From positions 1 through 11,664 of the forward strand of contig JASHXW010000207.1 of the NCBI GenBank assembly GCA_030043395.1: 11,664 nucleotides of DNA, read 5' to 3'. A program made the translations under genes and the position numbers. The stretch comes from Streptosporangiaceae bacterium. GTDB taxonomy: Bacteria > Actinomycetota > Actinomycetes > Streptosporangiales > Streptosporangiaceae. Of the stretch, positions 1 through 6,643 are shown one piece after another (position 1 is the stretch's first letter; every line of letters begins with the position of its first letter). The notes under the pieces are model-generated. The model was not told the DNA's origin, made no database searches, and was given only the letters and a program-made list of their open reading frames with translations.

Positions 1-78
1 ACGGAATCCGGTCTGGCCAGAATTATCGCGCTCATGATCACCACGTCTATCGGCCGGCGTCCGCGGGGTGGTGGAGCC

Positions 79-84
79 TAGACT
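79..84 (+). promoter_or_regulatory. Probable -10 box of a leaderless recQ promoter
   Basis: The hexamer TAGACT matches the actinobacterial -10 pattern TANNNT and ends 6 nt before the ATG at 91. Transcription would therefore begin at or next to the start codon. No Shine-Dalgarno-like sequence is visible just before the ATG, which fits a leaderless mRNA, a common arrangement in Actinomycetota. No clear -35 element is seen at the usual spacing. The call rests on one hexamer and its position. Confidence 0.45.
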
Positions 85-90
85 GGCGCG

Positions 91-2001
91 ATGTCATCGC
101 CAGGCGCCGGACCCGACTATTCCCCGGCAACTGCGGTGCTCCGGCGGGTCTTCGGCTACGACTCCTACCGCGGCTTCCAGCGCGAGGCCATCGAGCACGT
201 CATCGGCGGCGGTGACGCGCTGGTCCTGATGCCGACCGGAGGCGGCAAGTCGCTGTGCTACCAGATTCCCGCGATGGTCCGGCCCGGGGTCGGCGTGGTC
301 ATCTCGCCGCTGATCGCCCTGATGCAGGATCAGGTGGATGCGCTTCGCGCGCTGGGGGTCCGGGCCGGCTTCCTCAATTCGACCCAGGACTCGCGGCAGC
401 GCCGCGCGGTCGAATCTGAGTTCCTGGCTGGCGATCTCGACCTGCTGTACCTGGCGCCTGAGCGGCTGCAGTCCGAGTCCGCCATGCGGCTGCTCGACTC
501 GGGGAAGATCTCGCTGTTCGCGATCGACGAGGCGCACTGCGTGTCCCAGTGGGGTCATGACTTCAGGCCCGACTATCTGGCGCTGTCGGCCCTGCACGAG
601 CGGTGGCCGTCAGTGCCGCGAATCGCCCTGACTGCGACGGCGACCAAGGCGACAAGGTCAGAGATCGTCAGCAGGCTCGAACTCGGCTCGGCGCGGGAGT
701 TCCTGGCCAGCTTCGACCGGCCGAACATCAGGTACCGGATCGAGCCCAAGACCGAGCCGCACAAGCAGCTCCTGACGCTGCTGCGCGCCGAGCATCATGG
801 TGACGCCGGAATCGTGTACTGCCTGTCCCGAGCATCGACCGAGAAGACGGCCGAGTTCTTGTGCCGCAGCGGTATCACGGCCCTGCCGTATCACGCCGGG
901 CTTGACACCGCGACCAGGACCGCCCACCAGGCCAGGTTCCTGCGCGAGGACGGGCTGGTTATCGTCGCCACGATCGCGTTCGGCATGGGCATCGACAAGC
1001 CGGACGTGCGCTTCGTTGCGCATCTGGATCTTCCGAGGTCGGTCGAGGGTTACTACCAGGAGACGGGCCGGGCGGGCCGGGACGGGCTGCCCGCCACCGC
1101 ATGGCTCGGCTACGGTCTCGCCGACGTGGTGCTGCAGCGCAAGCTGATCGACACCTCCGAGGGCGATGCCGCGCACCGGCGCAGGATGTCCCAGCATCTG
1201 GACGCGATGCTCGCGCTGTGCGAGACCGTGGAGTGCAGGCGTTCCCAGCTGCTCAACTATTTCGGCGAGCCCGCAGGGTCGTGCGGCAACTGCGACACGT
1301 GCCTGTCGCCAGCGCAGACCTGGGACGGCACGATCGCCGCGCAAAAGCTGCTGTCGGCAGTGGTGCGGCTGCAGCGCGAGCGGCGCCAGCGGTACGGGGC
1401 CGGCCAGGTGATCGACATACTCCTCGGCCGCAAGACGCCGAAGGTTCTGGAGAATGACCACGCGTCGCTGAGCGTGTTCGGAATCGGCGGCGAGTTGCGC
1501 GAGAGCGAGTGGCGCGGCGTGATCAGGCAGTTGCTCGCGCAGGGACTGCTCGCGGTCACGGGCGACTACGGCACGCTTGGCCTGACGCCGGACAGCAGTG
1601 CCGTGCTGACTGGCCAGCGCAAGGTACTGCTACGGCAGGATCAGGCGCCCGCGAAGGCAGCTCGAGCCAGCCGGGCGGCCGGTGCCGGGACCGGGCAGCC
1701 CGGCCGGGCTGGTGCCGGCTCGGCTGGTGACCTGGCTGCGGGGACAGGGCTGTCGGCCGAGGCGGCTGGCGTGTTCGAGCGGCTCAGGGCCTGGCGCGCG
1801 ACTGCGGCCAGGGACCAGGGAGTCCCCGCTTACGTGATCTTCCACGATTCGACCCTGCGTGAGATCGCTGCGCGGTCGCCAGGCTCCCTGGCCGATCTCG
1901 CCAGGATCAACGGCATCGGCGAAGCCAAACTGGCCAAATACGGTCAGCCGATCCTGGATGTCCTGGCCAACGACGCCCGACCGGAGAGCGCTGGCGGCTG
2001 A
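91..2001 (+). CDS. recQ: ATP-dependent DNA helicase RecQ
   Basis: This is a superfamily 2 3'-5' DNA helicase that unwinds recombination and stalled-fork intermediates in the cytoplasm. The 636 residues show the whole RecQ plan. The Walker A motif is PTGGGKS (Lys53) and the DEAH box is at residues 146-149, followed by the RecQ-type aromatic-rich loop [13 protein letters not shown]. Motif III is TATAT, and motif [12 protein letters not shown] lies near residue 325. The RQC zinc site is formed by Cys382, Cys398, Cys401 and Cys404, in the order CRR..LL..FGE then CGNCDTC. A winged-helix region follows, then an Ala/Gly-rich linker (about 525-560) and an HRDC domain (about 560-632). The length is close to E. 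coli RecQ (609), with the excess mainly in the linker. The ATG at 91 sits directly behind a TANNNT box and the conserved N-terminus begins soon after it. The gene appears monocistronic and ends at an inverted repeat. Family assignment is very secure. Confidence 0.97.
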   Translation: MSSPGAGPDYSPATAVLRRVFGYDSYRGFQREAIEHVIGGGDALVLMPTGGGKSLCYQIPAMVRPGVGVVISPLIALMQDQVDALRALGVRAGFLNSTQDSRQRRAVESEFLAGDLDLLYLAPERLQSESAMRLLDSGKISLFAIDEAHCVSQWGHDFRPDYLALSALHERWPSVPRIALTATATKATRSEIVSRLELGSAREFLASFDRPNIRYRIEPKTEPHKQLLTLLRAEHHGDAGIVYCLSRASTEKTAEFLCRSGITALPYHAGLDTATRTAHQARFLREDGLVIVATIAFGMGIDKPDVRFVAHLDLPRSVEGYYQETGRAGRDGLPATAWLGYGLADVVLQRKLIDTSEGDAAHRRRMSQHLDAMLALCETVECRRSQLLNYFGEPAGSCGNCDTCLSPAQTWDGTIAAQKLLSAVVRLQRERRQRYGAGQVIDILLGRKTPKVLENDHASLSVFGIGGELRESEWRGVIRQLLAQGLLAVTGDYGTLGLTPDSSAVLTGQRKVLLRQDQAPAKAARASRAAGAGTGQPGRAGAGSAGDLAAGTGLSAEAAGVFERLRAWRATAARDQGVPAYVIFHDSTLREIAARSPGSLADLARINGIGEAKLAKYGQPILDVLANDARPESAGG

Positions 2002-2035
2002 AATGCGTGCGTCGGCCAGCCATGCCGGACGCCTT

Positions 2036-2090
2036 TCAGTCAGTGGACGATTCTCACGCGGCAGCCGCGTGAGAATCGTCCACTGACTGA
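2036..2090. terminator. Perfect 27-bp inverted repeat with 1-nt centre after recQ
   Basis: Bases 2036-2062 are the exact reverse complement of 2064-2090, with a single A at 2063 between them. It begins 34 nt after the recQ stop, in the gap between two convergent genes. That position suggests an intrinsic terminator without a U-tract, as is usual in Actinomycetota. The absence of a true loop is odd: as RNA, several central pairs would have to open, and as DNA it is a near-perfect palindrome able to extrude a cruciform. A protein-binding palindrome or a remnant of a small mobile repeat are alternatives. Confidence 0.7.
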
Positions 2091-2170
2091 GTAATGTCCA
2101 GGACGGCGTCGTGGCGGGTTTCGGTGCCGAGCTTCTCGGCGCGGTGGCCTGCCGCATGGCCTGCCAGAAC

Positions 2171-2195
2171 GCACCGCCACCAGCTGGGGCGGTGC
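2171..2195 (-). terminator. Stem-loop abutting the stop of the minus-strand orphan gene
   Basis: GCACCGCC at 2171-2178 pairs perfectly with GGCGGTGC at 2188-2195. The interior CCAGCTGG (2180-2187) is itself self-complementary, so the helix can continue past one bulged A (2179). On the minus strand it starts immediately after the TAG stop (2196-2198), the expected place for an intrinsic terminator. No U-tract is visible. Confidence 0.55.
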
Positions 2196-2972
2196 CTAGA
2201 AGTGCGGTGGCCTGAACTGGCCCGCGTCGGGGCCGCTCTTGTCCAGGTGGCGCTTGCCGGATCCGCCGAACGCCAGGTCGAGCCTGGCGCCGAATCGCAT
2301 CGCCAGTGCCTCAGCGCCGTCGGCATCAGGCCATTCGGGCAAGTCCTCGACCAGCAGGAGCTGCGGCTCAACGGCATTGGGGGTCTTCGGCGAGCCTGGT
2401 CCGCCCGGCTCTGCCCAGCCCGTGCCCAGGTCGGCGAGCGCAGCGCCGGTCGTGTCAGCCACCGCGACGATCGCGCGGAACGGCCCGGCGATGCTATAGC
2501 GGCGTGCCACCTTCTGCTGGAAGGTGAACGCACCCCAGGCCCACGCGATGCTGCGCCGCAGCCAGATCAGCCTGGGCAGCTCCCGCTGCTCGTCCGCCTC
2601 CTGACCGCCGAGCAACCCGAGGTACACGTCTACGCCGCCGTGCCATCGGATCGCGACGTACCGAGGCCACGGGTTGCCCTTTCCCGGGTCTGGGTAGCCG
2701 ACATACCCTGCGGACGTGCCGCGGATCACTCCGTTGCCCGGTGACTGCTCGCCGCCAGGCATGGTCAGGTAAGGCGGGACGATGCCACCTGGATCCTGCA
2801 CGGGGACGGCCAGGATCGAGGGGTCGCGTGGCAGGACGACTACCCGGACCGTCGGCCGCACCGCCAGAGCGCCGAGTCCGCCAGTCGCGAAGGTCGCTGC
2901 TGGCGTGTCCCTGGCGAGTCCGAGCAGGGCTTGTTCCTCAGCCCAGCGACGCTCGATCACCTGGTCAATCAC
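2196..2972 (-). CDS. Hypothetical protein (258 aa), unrecognised
   Basis: I do not recognise the family. The 258-residue product has no signal peptide, no convincing membrane span and no cysteine. The first third (to about residue 60) is hydrophobic and beta-like (PTVRVVVLPRDP). The middle is Gly/Pro-rich, followed by a segment with many Trp and Tyr (about 100-150, including WPRYVAIRWHGGVDVYLGL). A conserved-looking strand pattern near 165-185 (GPFRAIVAVADTTGAAL) precedes a charged C-terminus. The predicted start is GTG. An AAGGAG sits 18 nt before it, rather far, and another in-frame GTG lies four codons downstream, so the exact start is unsure. Codon use matches the neighbours and supports a real gene. 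It is divergent from the membrane-protein gene at 3148 and convergent with recQ. A cytoplasmic, lineage-specific protein is the most that can be said. Confidence 0.72.
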   Translation of the reverse strand: MIDQVIERRWAEEQALLGLARDTPAATFATGGLGALAVRPTVRVVVLPRDPSILAVPVQDPGGIVPPYLTMPGGEQSPGNGVIRGTSAGYVGYPDPGKGNPWPRYVAIRWHGGVDVYLGLLGGQEADEQRELPRLIWLRRSIAWAWGAFTFQQKVARRYSIAGPFRAIVAVADTTGAALADLGTGWAEPGGPGSPKTPNAVEPQLLLVEDLPEWPDADGAEALAMRFGARLDLAFGGSGKRHLDKSGPDAGQFRPPHF

Positions 2973-3074
2973 TTGGTCAGCGATTTCCGTCTCCTTGCGT
3001 CGCGGCTACCCGATGCCGGATGCGGCGGCCAGCAATTGGCGCTTTCTAGTCGGGCGGCGTTTGCTCGTGCGTCG

Positions 3075-3083
3075 AATACTATT
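3075..3083. promoter_or_regulatory. AT-rich box between divergent genes, possible two-way -10 region
   Basis: The stretch AATACTAT is a small A/T island in the 175-nt gap (2973-3147) between two divergent genes. Read on the plus strand it contains TACTAT, and on the minus strand TAGTAT, both of TANNNT form. It lies about 65 nt before the start at 3148 and about 105 nt before the start at 2972. No convincing -35 hexamers are visible on either side, so this is only a candidate. I see nothing else definable in the gap. Confidence 0.28.
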
Positions 3084-3147
3084 GCCGAGTGCGCGCCGGA
3101 TCGGCGAAACCACGGCGGACCTGAGCACTAACAGGAAGCGGTGAGGC

Positions 3148-3804
3148 ATGGAAGGCGAGTTCGCTACTCCTGTCCTGGACGCCGGATCCGAAGGCACGGG
3201 CCGCAGCGCGCCGCCTGGCTCAGCCAGGCCTAAGCCATCCTGGTGGCTGGTCACAGCGCTAGTGGCGTGCATTTCGCTCGTTGTCGGCGGAACCGTCCAG
3301 CATTACTTCGATCAAAAAGACGCGGCGAGCAATCTGTACCGGTCGCAGGTCCTCACGACCGTCTTCCATTTCCTCAACGAGGAGAGCGGCCAGCTCCGGT
3401 TGCCCGTCTCGCACCGCAGTGCCCAGGCTTTCGGGAACCTGGCCGCGGCGATCAGCTCCGATCCCGGCGTCAACGGGCAGGGCAACCTGAACGTGAGCCT
3501 GGGCTCAGGCAGCGTGGGCCAGCCGATCCAGATCATCTTCTCCGCGACTATCACCTCTGCCTACGCCTCCACAACCGTCGCCGTGTGGTCGATCTACGTC
3601 AGCAAGAGCGGCGGGTCGAGTTCGGACAGCGGTTCCTGCGTGCTCTCGAGTACGTTGCTGGGCCCAGGGCGCGCGAGAAGCGACCTTAACCTCGGGGGCC
3701 ACGAGTTCCTGTCGCCTTGCGCGAACAGCTTGTGGTCTCGAGGCCCCGTGACCGCAACGCAGCCGAGGTTCGCTCTCGCTGGCATTCCGCGTTCGCCGAG
3801 CTAG
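3148..3804 (+). CDS. Single-pass membrane protein, hypothetical (218 aa)
   Basis: The family is not recognised. Residues 1-30 are polar and Pro/Gly/Ser-rich, presumably cytoplasmic. Residues 31-50 (SWWLVTALVACISLVVGGTV) form one transmembrane helix. The remaining 168 residues would lie outside, with a Ser/Gly-rich beta-like stretch (about 115-163) and two outer cysteines (Cys164 and Cys191) that could form a disulfide. The N-terminal tail has little charge, so orientation is inferred from the size and composition of the C-terminal part. The ATG at 3148 has an AGGAAG about 9 nt upstream, a good ribosome binding site. The gene stands alone: divergent from the orphan at 2196-2972 and convergent with the sigma-factor operon. 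The last 20 or so residues look like low-complexity tail. It could be a cell-envelope protein; no function can be given. Confidence 0.75.
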   Translation: MEGEFATPVLDAGSEGTGRSAPPGSARPKPSWWLVTALVACISLVVGGTVQHYFDQKDAASNLYRSQVLTTVFHFLNEESGQLRLPVSHRSAQAFGNLAAAISSDPGVNGQGNLNVSLGSGSVGQPIQIIFSATITSAYASTTVAVWSIYVSKSGGSSSDSGSCVLSSTLLGPGRARSDLNLGGHEFLSPCANSLWSRGPVTATQPRFALAGIPRSPS

Positions 3805-3805
3805 C

Positions 3806-3826
3806 CGCGACCCTCAGCTGGTCGCG
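3806..3826. terminator. Short stem-loop between convergent genes
   Basis: CGCGACC at 3806-3812 is the exact reverse complement of GGTCGCG at 3820-3826, with a 7-nt loop. It starts 2 nt after the stop of the gene ending at 3804 and lies 30 nt past the stop of the minus-strand gene ending at 3856. It could terminate transcription from both sides. The stem is short and has no U-tract, so confidence is moderate. Confidence 0.45.
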
Positions 3827-3855
3827 ACGCTTGGCTGGCCCCAACGCCGAGCGGA

Positions 3856-4563
3856 TCATGACCCGCTCTGGCCGCCGTACAGCAGGCCGATCCCGTCGTC
3901 CGGACCGTAGCCGCTGGGCAGGATCCCTGAACTTGGCGGGGTGCTGCTGCAGGTGTAGGAGCTGGCGTCGATGAGAACGAAGTCGGCCTGCTGCTCGCCT
4001 GCGTTCGGGCCAGAGCTGAGCTGGAAATCCCCGATGCTGAGTTCGGTGCCCGCTGGGATGGCCGATGGGTCGATGGTGATCGTGGGCTGCGCACCTGAAG
4101 TCGGCGTCGCGGTGCCAGGCCCAGCCGGACTGGACGACACTACCTGCGCGAACCCGGCTGGGGCGGGATCGGACGTGCAGATGCTGCCGGTGGTGACTTC
4201 GGCGGGGATGCCGTACTGCGCCAGGTCGCCCTCCAGCTGGGATGGGTTGAGCAGCTCGCTGGGGTTAATGGTCAGCGTGTCGGTGCCGTTGGCGTGGCTG
4301 ACGATCATGAAGGAGGCAGTCTTGACCTCCTTGGGCACGCCGGCGTGGCCGAGCAAGCCAGTCAGGCCGAGTATCAGTGCGGTGCCGGCGGCTGCGCCGG
4401 CCACTGACGCGCCAGCCACCGCAGAGAGCCGACGTCGGCGGTGCGAACGGCCCCTGGTCGTGATCGCCTCGAGGGGCGGCCGTACGGGCATGGCCACGCC
4501 GGACATGGCTTCTTGCAGTTCGCGCAGCTCCGGGCTGTCGGTCATCGGGTCAGTGCGGGACAT
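3856..4563 (-). CDS. Single-pass membrane protein, candidate regulator of the adjacent sigma factor
   Basis: The 235-residue product has a cytoplasmic N-terminus (1-41), an Arg/His cluster (RGRSHRRRR, about 38-45), one transmembrane helix (about 46-72, Ala/Gly/Leu-rich) and an outer domain of about 160 residues with two cysteines. The Arg cluster before the helix predicts N-in, C-out topology. The ATG at 4563 has GGAGG 6 nt upstream and overlaps the end of the sigma gene by 14 nt (4550-4563), implying translational coupling. Proteins of this layout commonly follow SigE-family sigma genes in Actinomycetota and are often taken to be anti-sigma-like, but the HxxxCxxC zinc motif of ZAS-type anti-sigma factors is absent, so the role is inferred from context only. 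A second ATG six codons downstream is possible but lacks as good a ribosome binding site. A longer reading of the same frame through the sigma gene is an out-of-frame shadow. Confidence 0.82.
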   Translation of the reverse strand: MSRTDPMTDSPELRELQEAMSGVAMPVRPPLEAITTRGRSHRRRRLSAVAGASVAGAAAGTALILGLTGLLGHAGVPKEVKTASFMIVSHANGTDTLTINPSELLNPSQLEGDLAQYGIPAEVTTGSICTSDPAPAGFAQVVSSSPAGPGTATPTSGAQPTITIDPSAIPAGTELSIGDFQLSSGPNAGEQQADFVLIDASSYTCSSTPPSSGILPSGYGPDDGIGLLYGGQSGS

Positions 4564-5056
4564 GGTCGGCCTCCGTGGGGTTAGCGTGGGCGAGTTCGCT
4601 GCGCAGGGCAGCGACGGCCCGGGACAGGTGAGCGCGGACCGTGCCCGGCGCGATGCCCAGTTCCCTCGCGGTCGCCTCGACGTCCAGGTCGAGGAAGACC
4701 CGCAGGACGACCACCTCGCGCTGGCGGCCTGGCAGCCGCCGCACCGCAGCCAGCAGCGCGGTATCCAGGCCGGCGGCTCCCTTGCTCGGTGCCGCGACGT
4801 CATGGCCGTCAAGCGGCAACTCGCGGGAGCGCCTGCGCCACCAGGACGCCCCGGCGTTGAGCGCGGTGCGGACTATCCACGCCCGGGGTGCCGGATGGCG
4901 GCTGACCTTCCGCCACGCCGTCCAGGCTCGGGCGAATGCCTCGGCAACCTGCTCCTCGGCGAGCAGCAGGTCACCCGTGCTGGCGGCAACGGCCCGCACG
5001 CACGGATCCCAGCTCTCCTGGAAGAACTCGGCGAACCCGGATTCGTCTTTGCTCAC
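4550..5056 (-). CDS. ECF RNA polymerase sigma factor, SigE family
   Basis: This is an ECF (group 4) sigma factor of 168 residues, which directs RNA polymerase to a small regulon. Region 2 spans about residues 8-75: FAEFFQESWDPCVRAVAAST, then AEEQVAEAFARAWTAWRKV for core binding and -10 recognition, ending in RTALNAGASWWRRR. Region 4 spans about 97-155, with LPGRQREVVVLRVFLDLDVEATA leading into the helix-turn-helix ARELGIAPGTVRAHLSRA that reads the -35 element. The size and the ASWWRRR and LPGRQREVVVLR motifs fit the actinobacterial SigE-family group (distinct from mycobacterial SigE itself). The start is GTG at 5056 with only a weak G-rich ribosome binding site. It is the first gene of a two-gene operon with the overlapping membrane protein downstream. 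ECF sigmas often activate their own promoters; no clear ECF promoter is visible here. The inducing signal is unknown. Confidence 0.93.
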   Translation of the reverse strand: MSKDESGFAEFFQESWDPCVRAVAASTGDLLLAEEQVAEAFARAWTAWRKVSRHPAPRAWIVRTALNAGASWWRRRSRELPLDGHDVAAPSKGAAGLDTALLAAVRRLPGRQREVVVLRVFLDLDVEATARELGIAPGTVRAHLSRAVAALRSELAHANPTEADHVPH

Positions 5057-5104
5057 GATCGTTAACCCGCCAGCCCCCTGAAACGCTTACTCCCCGAGCC
5101 CGCA

Positions 5105-5110
5105 AATCTA
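5105..5110 (-). promoter_or_regulatory. Possible -10 box upstream of the sigma-factor operon
   Basis: Read on the minus strand, the hexamer is TAGATT, a TANNNT match about 49 nt before the GTG at 5056. That would leave a leader of roughly 40 nt. No good -35 element is visible at 16-19 nt. It sits in the 102-nt gap shared with the divergent decarboxylase gene. Weak support. Confidence 0.25.
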
Positions 5111-5158
5111 CGTGACGCCCCGGCCGCGGGCCTGGTCCCGTCTGCGACACTGCTGGTT

Positions 5159-6643
5159 GTGTCGTTGGCCGATGCCGCTGAAGTGCGGGCGCTGCTTGCA
5201 GAAGTAGCTAGTCGCGCCGGGAACTACCTGGCCGGCCTGGACGAGCGTCCGGTAGCCCCGGACGGCGTGGCGCTCGCCGGGCTCTCCGTCTTCGACGAGC
5301 CGTTGCCCGAGTCTGCAGGGGACCCGGCCGCGACCCTCGCCCTGCTGGACGAAGCGGGTTCCCCGGCGACGGTGGCCAGCACGGGCGGCCGGTATTTCGG
5401 GTTCGTCACTGGCGGCTCGCACCCGGTCGCGCTGGGCGCGGGCTGGCTGGCGTCAGCCTGGGACCAGAACGCGGCCTTGCCGGTGATGTCGCCAGTAGCC
5501 GCGTGCCTGCATCAGGTCGTGACCCGGTGGCTGGGCGAACTGCTTGGCCTTCCGGCAGGGACCGCGGCAGTGTTCGTGACCGGGGCGTCGATGGCCAATA
5601 CCGCGGCGCTAGCGGCCGCGCGGGACAACCAGCTGGCGCGGGCTGGCTGGGACGTGCAGGCGAAAGGGCTGTTCGGAGCGCCGGAGCTGACAGTGGTCGT
5701 CGGGCAAAGCGCTCACAGCACATTGATCAGGGCGCTCGGGCTGATAGGGCTAGGACGGGAACGGGTCCGCTGGGTCCCGGCCGACGGCCAGGGCCGGATG
5801 AGGGCTGGGCTGTTGCCTGCGGACATAGCCGGGCCGACCGTGATCTGCGCGCAAGCTGGAGAGGTGAATACCGGCGCCTTCGATCCCTTTCCCGAGATCA
5901 TCGAGTGGGCTCGGGAGCGAGAAGCGTGGGTTCACGTTGACGGCGCCTTCGGGCTCTGGGCACTGGCGGACCCGTCGCGAGCCCACCTGACAGGCGGCTT
6001 GAACGGTGCCGACTCCTGGGCAACCGACGCGCACAAGTGGCTCAACGTGCCCTATGACTGCGGGATCGCTATGGTCCGCCGGCCCGAGGACCTGCGGCGC
6101 ACCTTCGCGGCGATCGCCGGGTACCTGCCGCCCGATGCGGGCTTCGAGGCGATGCATCACACGCCTCAGGCCTCGCAGCGGGCGCGGCAGGTGGAACTGT
6201 GGGCGGTGCTCCGGACGCTCGGCCGACAGGGCGTGACCGACCTGATCGTGCGGAGCTGCGATCACGCCCGGGCGATGAGCGACCGGCTGCGCCGGGCTGG
6301 CCTGGAGGTACTCAACGACGTCGTGCTGAATCAGGTGCTCGTCCGGGCAGCGACCGACGAGGCGACGCTCGCCCTGGTGAGTGCCGTGCAGCAGGACGGG
6401 ACATGCTGGTGCGGCCCTACTACCTGGCGGCATCGGCCAGCCATGCGGGTGAGCGTGTCCGGCTGGGCGACTTCGCGCGAGGACATCGACAGGAGCGCGG
6501 ACGCGATCATCGCTGCCTATCACCGATGCGGCTCGTTATTGCCTGATGCAGCGGGATGGCCGTTAACCATAAGATTGGTTCGCCATTCCGAAATGCCCGC
6601 GCGGCAGAAGGGCGTGACCGGCGATGTCACGACCGACAACTAG
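5159..6643 (+). CDS. Group II PLP-dependent decarboxylase (aromatic amino acid decarboxylase-like)
   Basis: This is a fold-type I PLP enzyme of the group II decarboxylase family (relatives: aromatic L-amino acid, tyrosine, glutamate and 2,4-diaminobutyrate decarboxylases). The schiff-base lysine is Lys293 in TDAHKWLNVPYDCG. Asp261 in VHVDGAFG should pair with the pyridine nitrogen, and His186 in GQSAHSTL is the expected ring-stacking His. TGASMANTAAL near 141-151 corresponds to the phosphate-binding stretch. The substrate cannot be read from sequence. At 494 residues it is slightly longer than typical: the conserved fold ends near residue 461 (IIAAYHRC), and the last 33 or so residues run through AT-richer DNA that looks like an intergenic spacer. 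The GTG at 5159 has no clear ribosome binding site, so a leaderless start or a nearby alternative is possible. It is divergent from the sigma operon and overlaps the next gene by 20 nt. Confidence 0.9.
   Translation: MSLADAAEVRALLAEVASRAGNYLAGLDERPVAPDGVALAGLSVFDEPLPESAGDPAATLALLDEAGSPATVASTGGRYFGFVTGGSHPVALGAGWLASAWDQNAALPVMSPVAACLHQVVTRWLGELLGLPAGTAAVFVTGASMANTAALAAARDNQLARAGWDVQAKGLFGAPELTVVVGQSAHSTLIRALGLIGLGRERVRWVPADGQGRMRAGLLPADIAGPTVICAQAGEVNTGAFDPFPEIIEWAREREAWVHVDGAFGLWALADPSRAHLTGGLNGADSWATDAHKWLNVPYDCGIAMVRRPEDLRRTFAAIAGYLPPDAGFEAMHHTPQASQRARQVELWAVLRTLGRQGVTDLIVRSCDHARAMSDRLRRAGLEVLNDVVLNQVLVRAATDEATLALVSAVQQDGTCWCGPTTWRHRPAMRVSVSGWATSREDIDRSADAIIAAYHRCGSLLPDAAGWPLTIRLVRHSEMPARQKGVTGDVTTDN
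6570..6575 (+). promoter_or_regulatory. Possible -10 box for the secreted-protein gene, inside the decarboxylase 3' end
   Basis: TAAGAT fits TANNNT and lies in the most A/T-rich patch of this part of the window (about 6560-6595), 48 nt before the ATG at 6624. Transcription would start near 6582, leaving a leader of about 42 nt that includes the AGAAGGG ribosome binding site. A good -35 element is not obvious. The box is flanked by a short inverted repeat, AACCA/TGGTT (6565-6569 and 6576-6580), which could bind a regulator or be chance. Confidence 0.35.

Noticed and set aside
658..1461. Minus-strand 267-residue frame inside recQ
   Set aside because: RecQ motifs are continuous on the plus strand across this stretch; the minus frame shows no family features.
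3856..4812. A 318-residue version of the membrane protein starting inside the sigma gene
   Set aside because: The first 83 residues are an out-of-frame reading of the sigma gene. The ATG at 4563 has a well-placed GGAGG.
3971..5065. Plus-strand frame of 364 residues opposite the sigma operon
   Set aside because: It is antisense to two well-supported genes, has no recognisable domain, and its composition is that of a shadow frame.
5750..6523. Minus-strand 257-residue frame inside the decarboxylase gene
   Set aside because: The decarboxylase catalytic residues are all on the plus strand here; the reverse frame is His/Arg/Pro-rich shadow.
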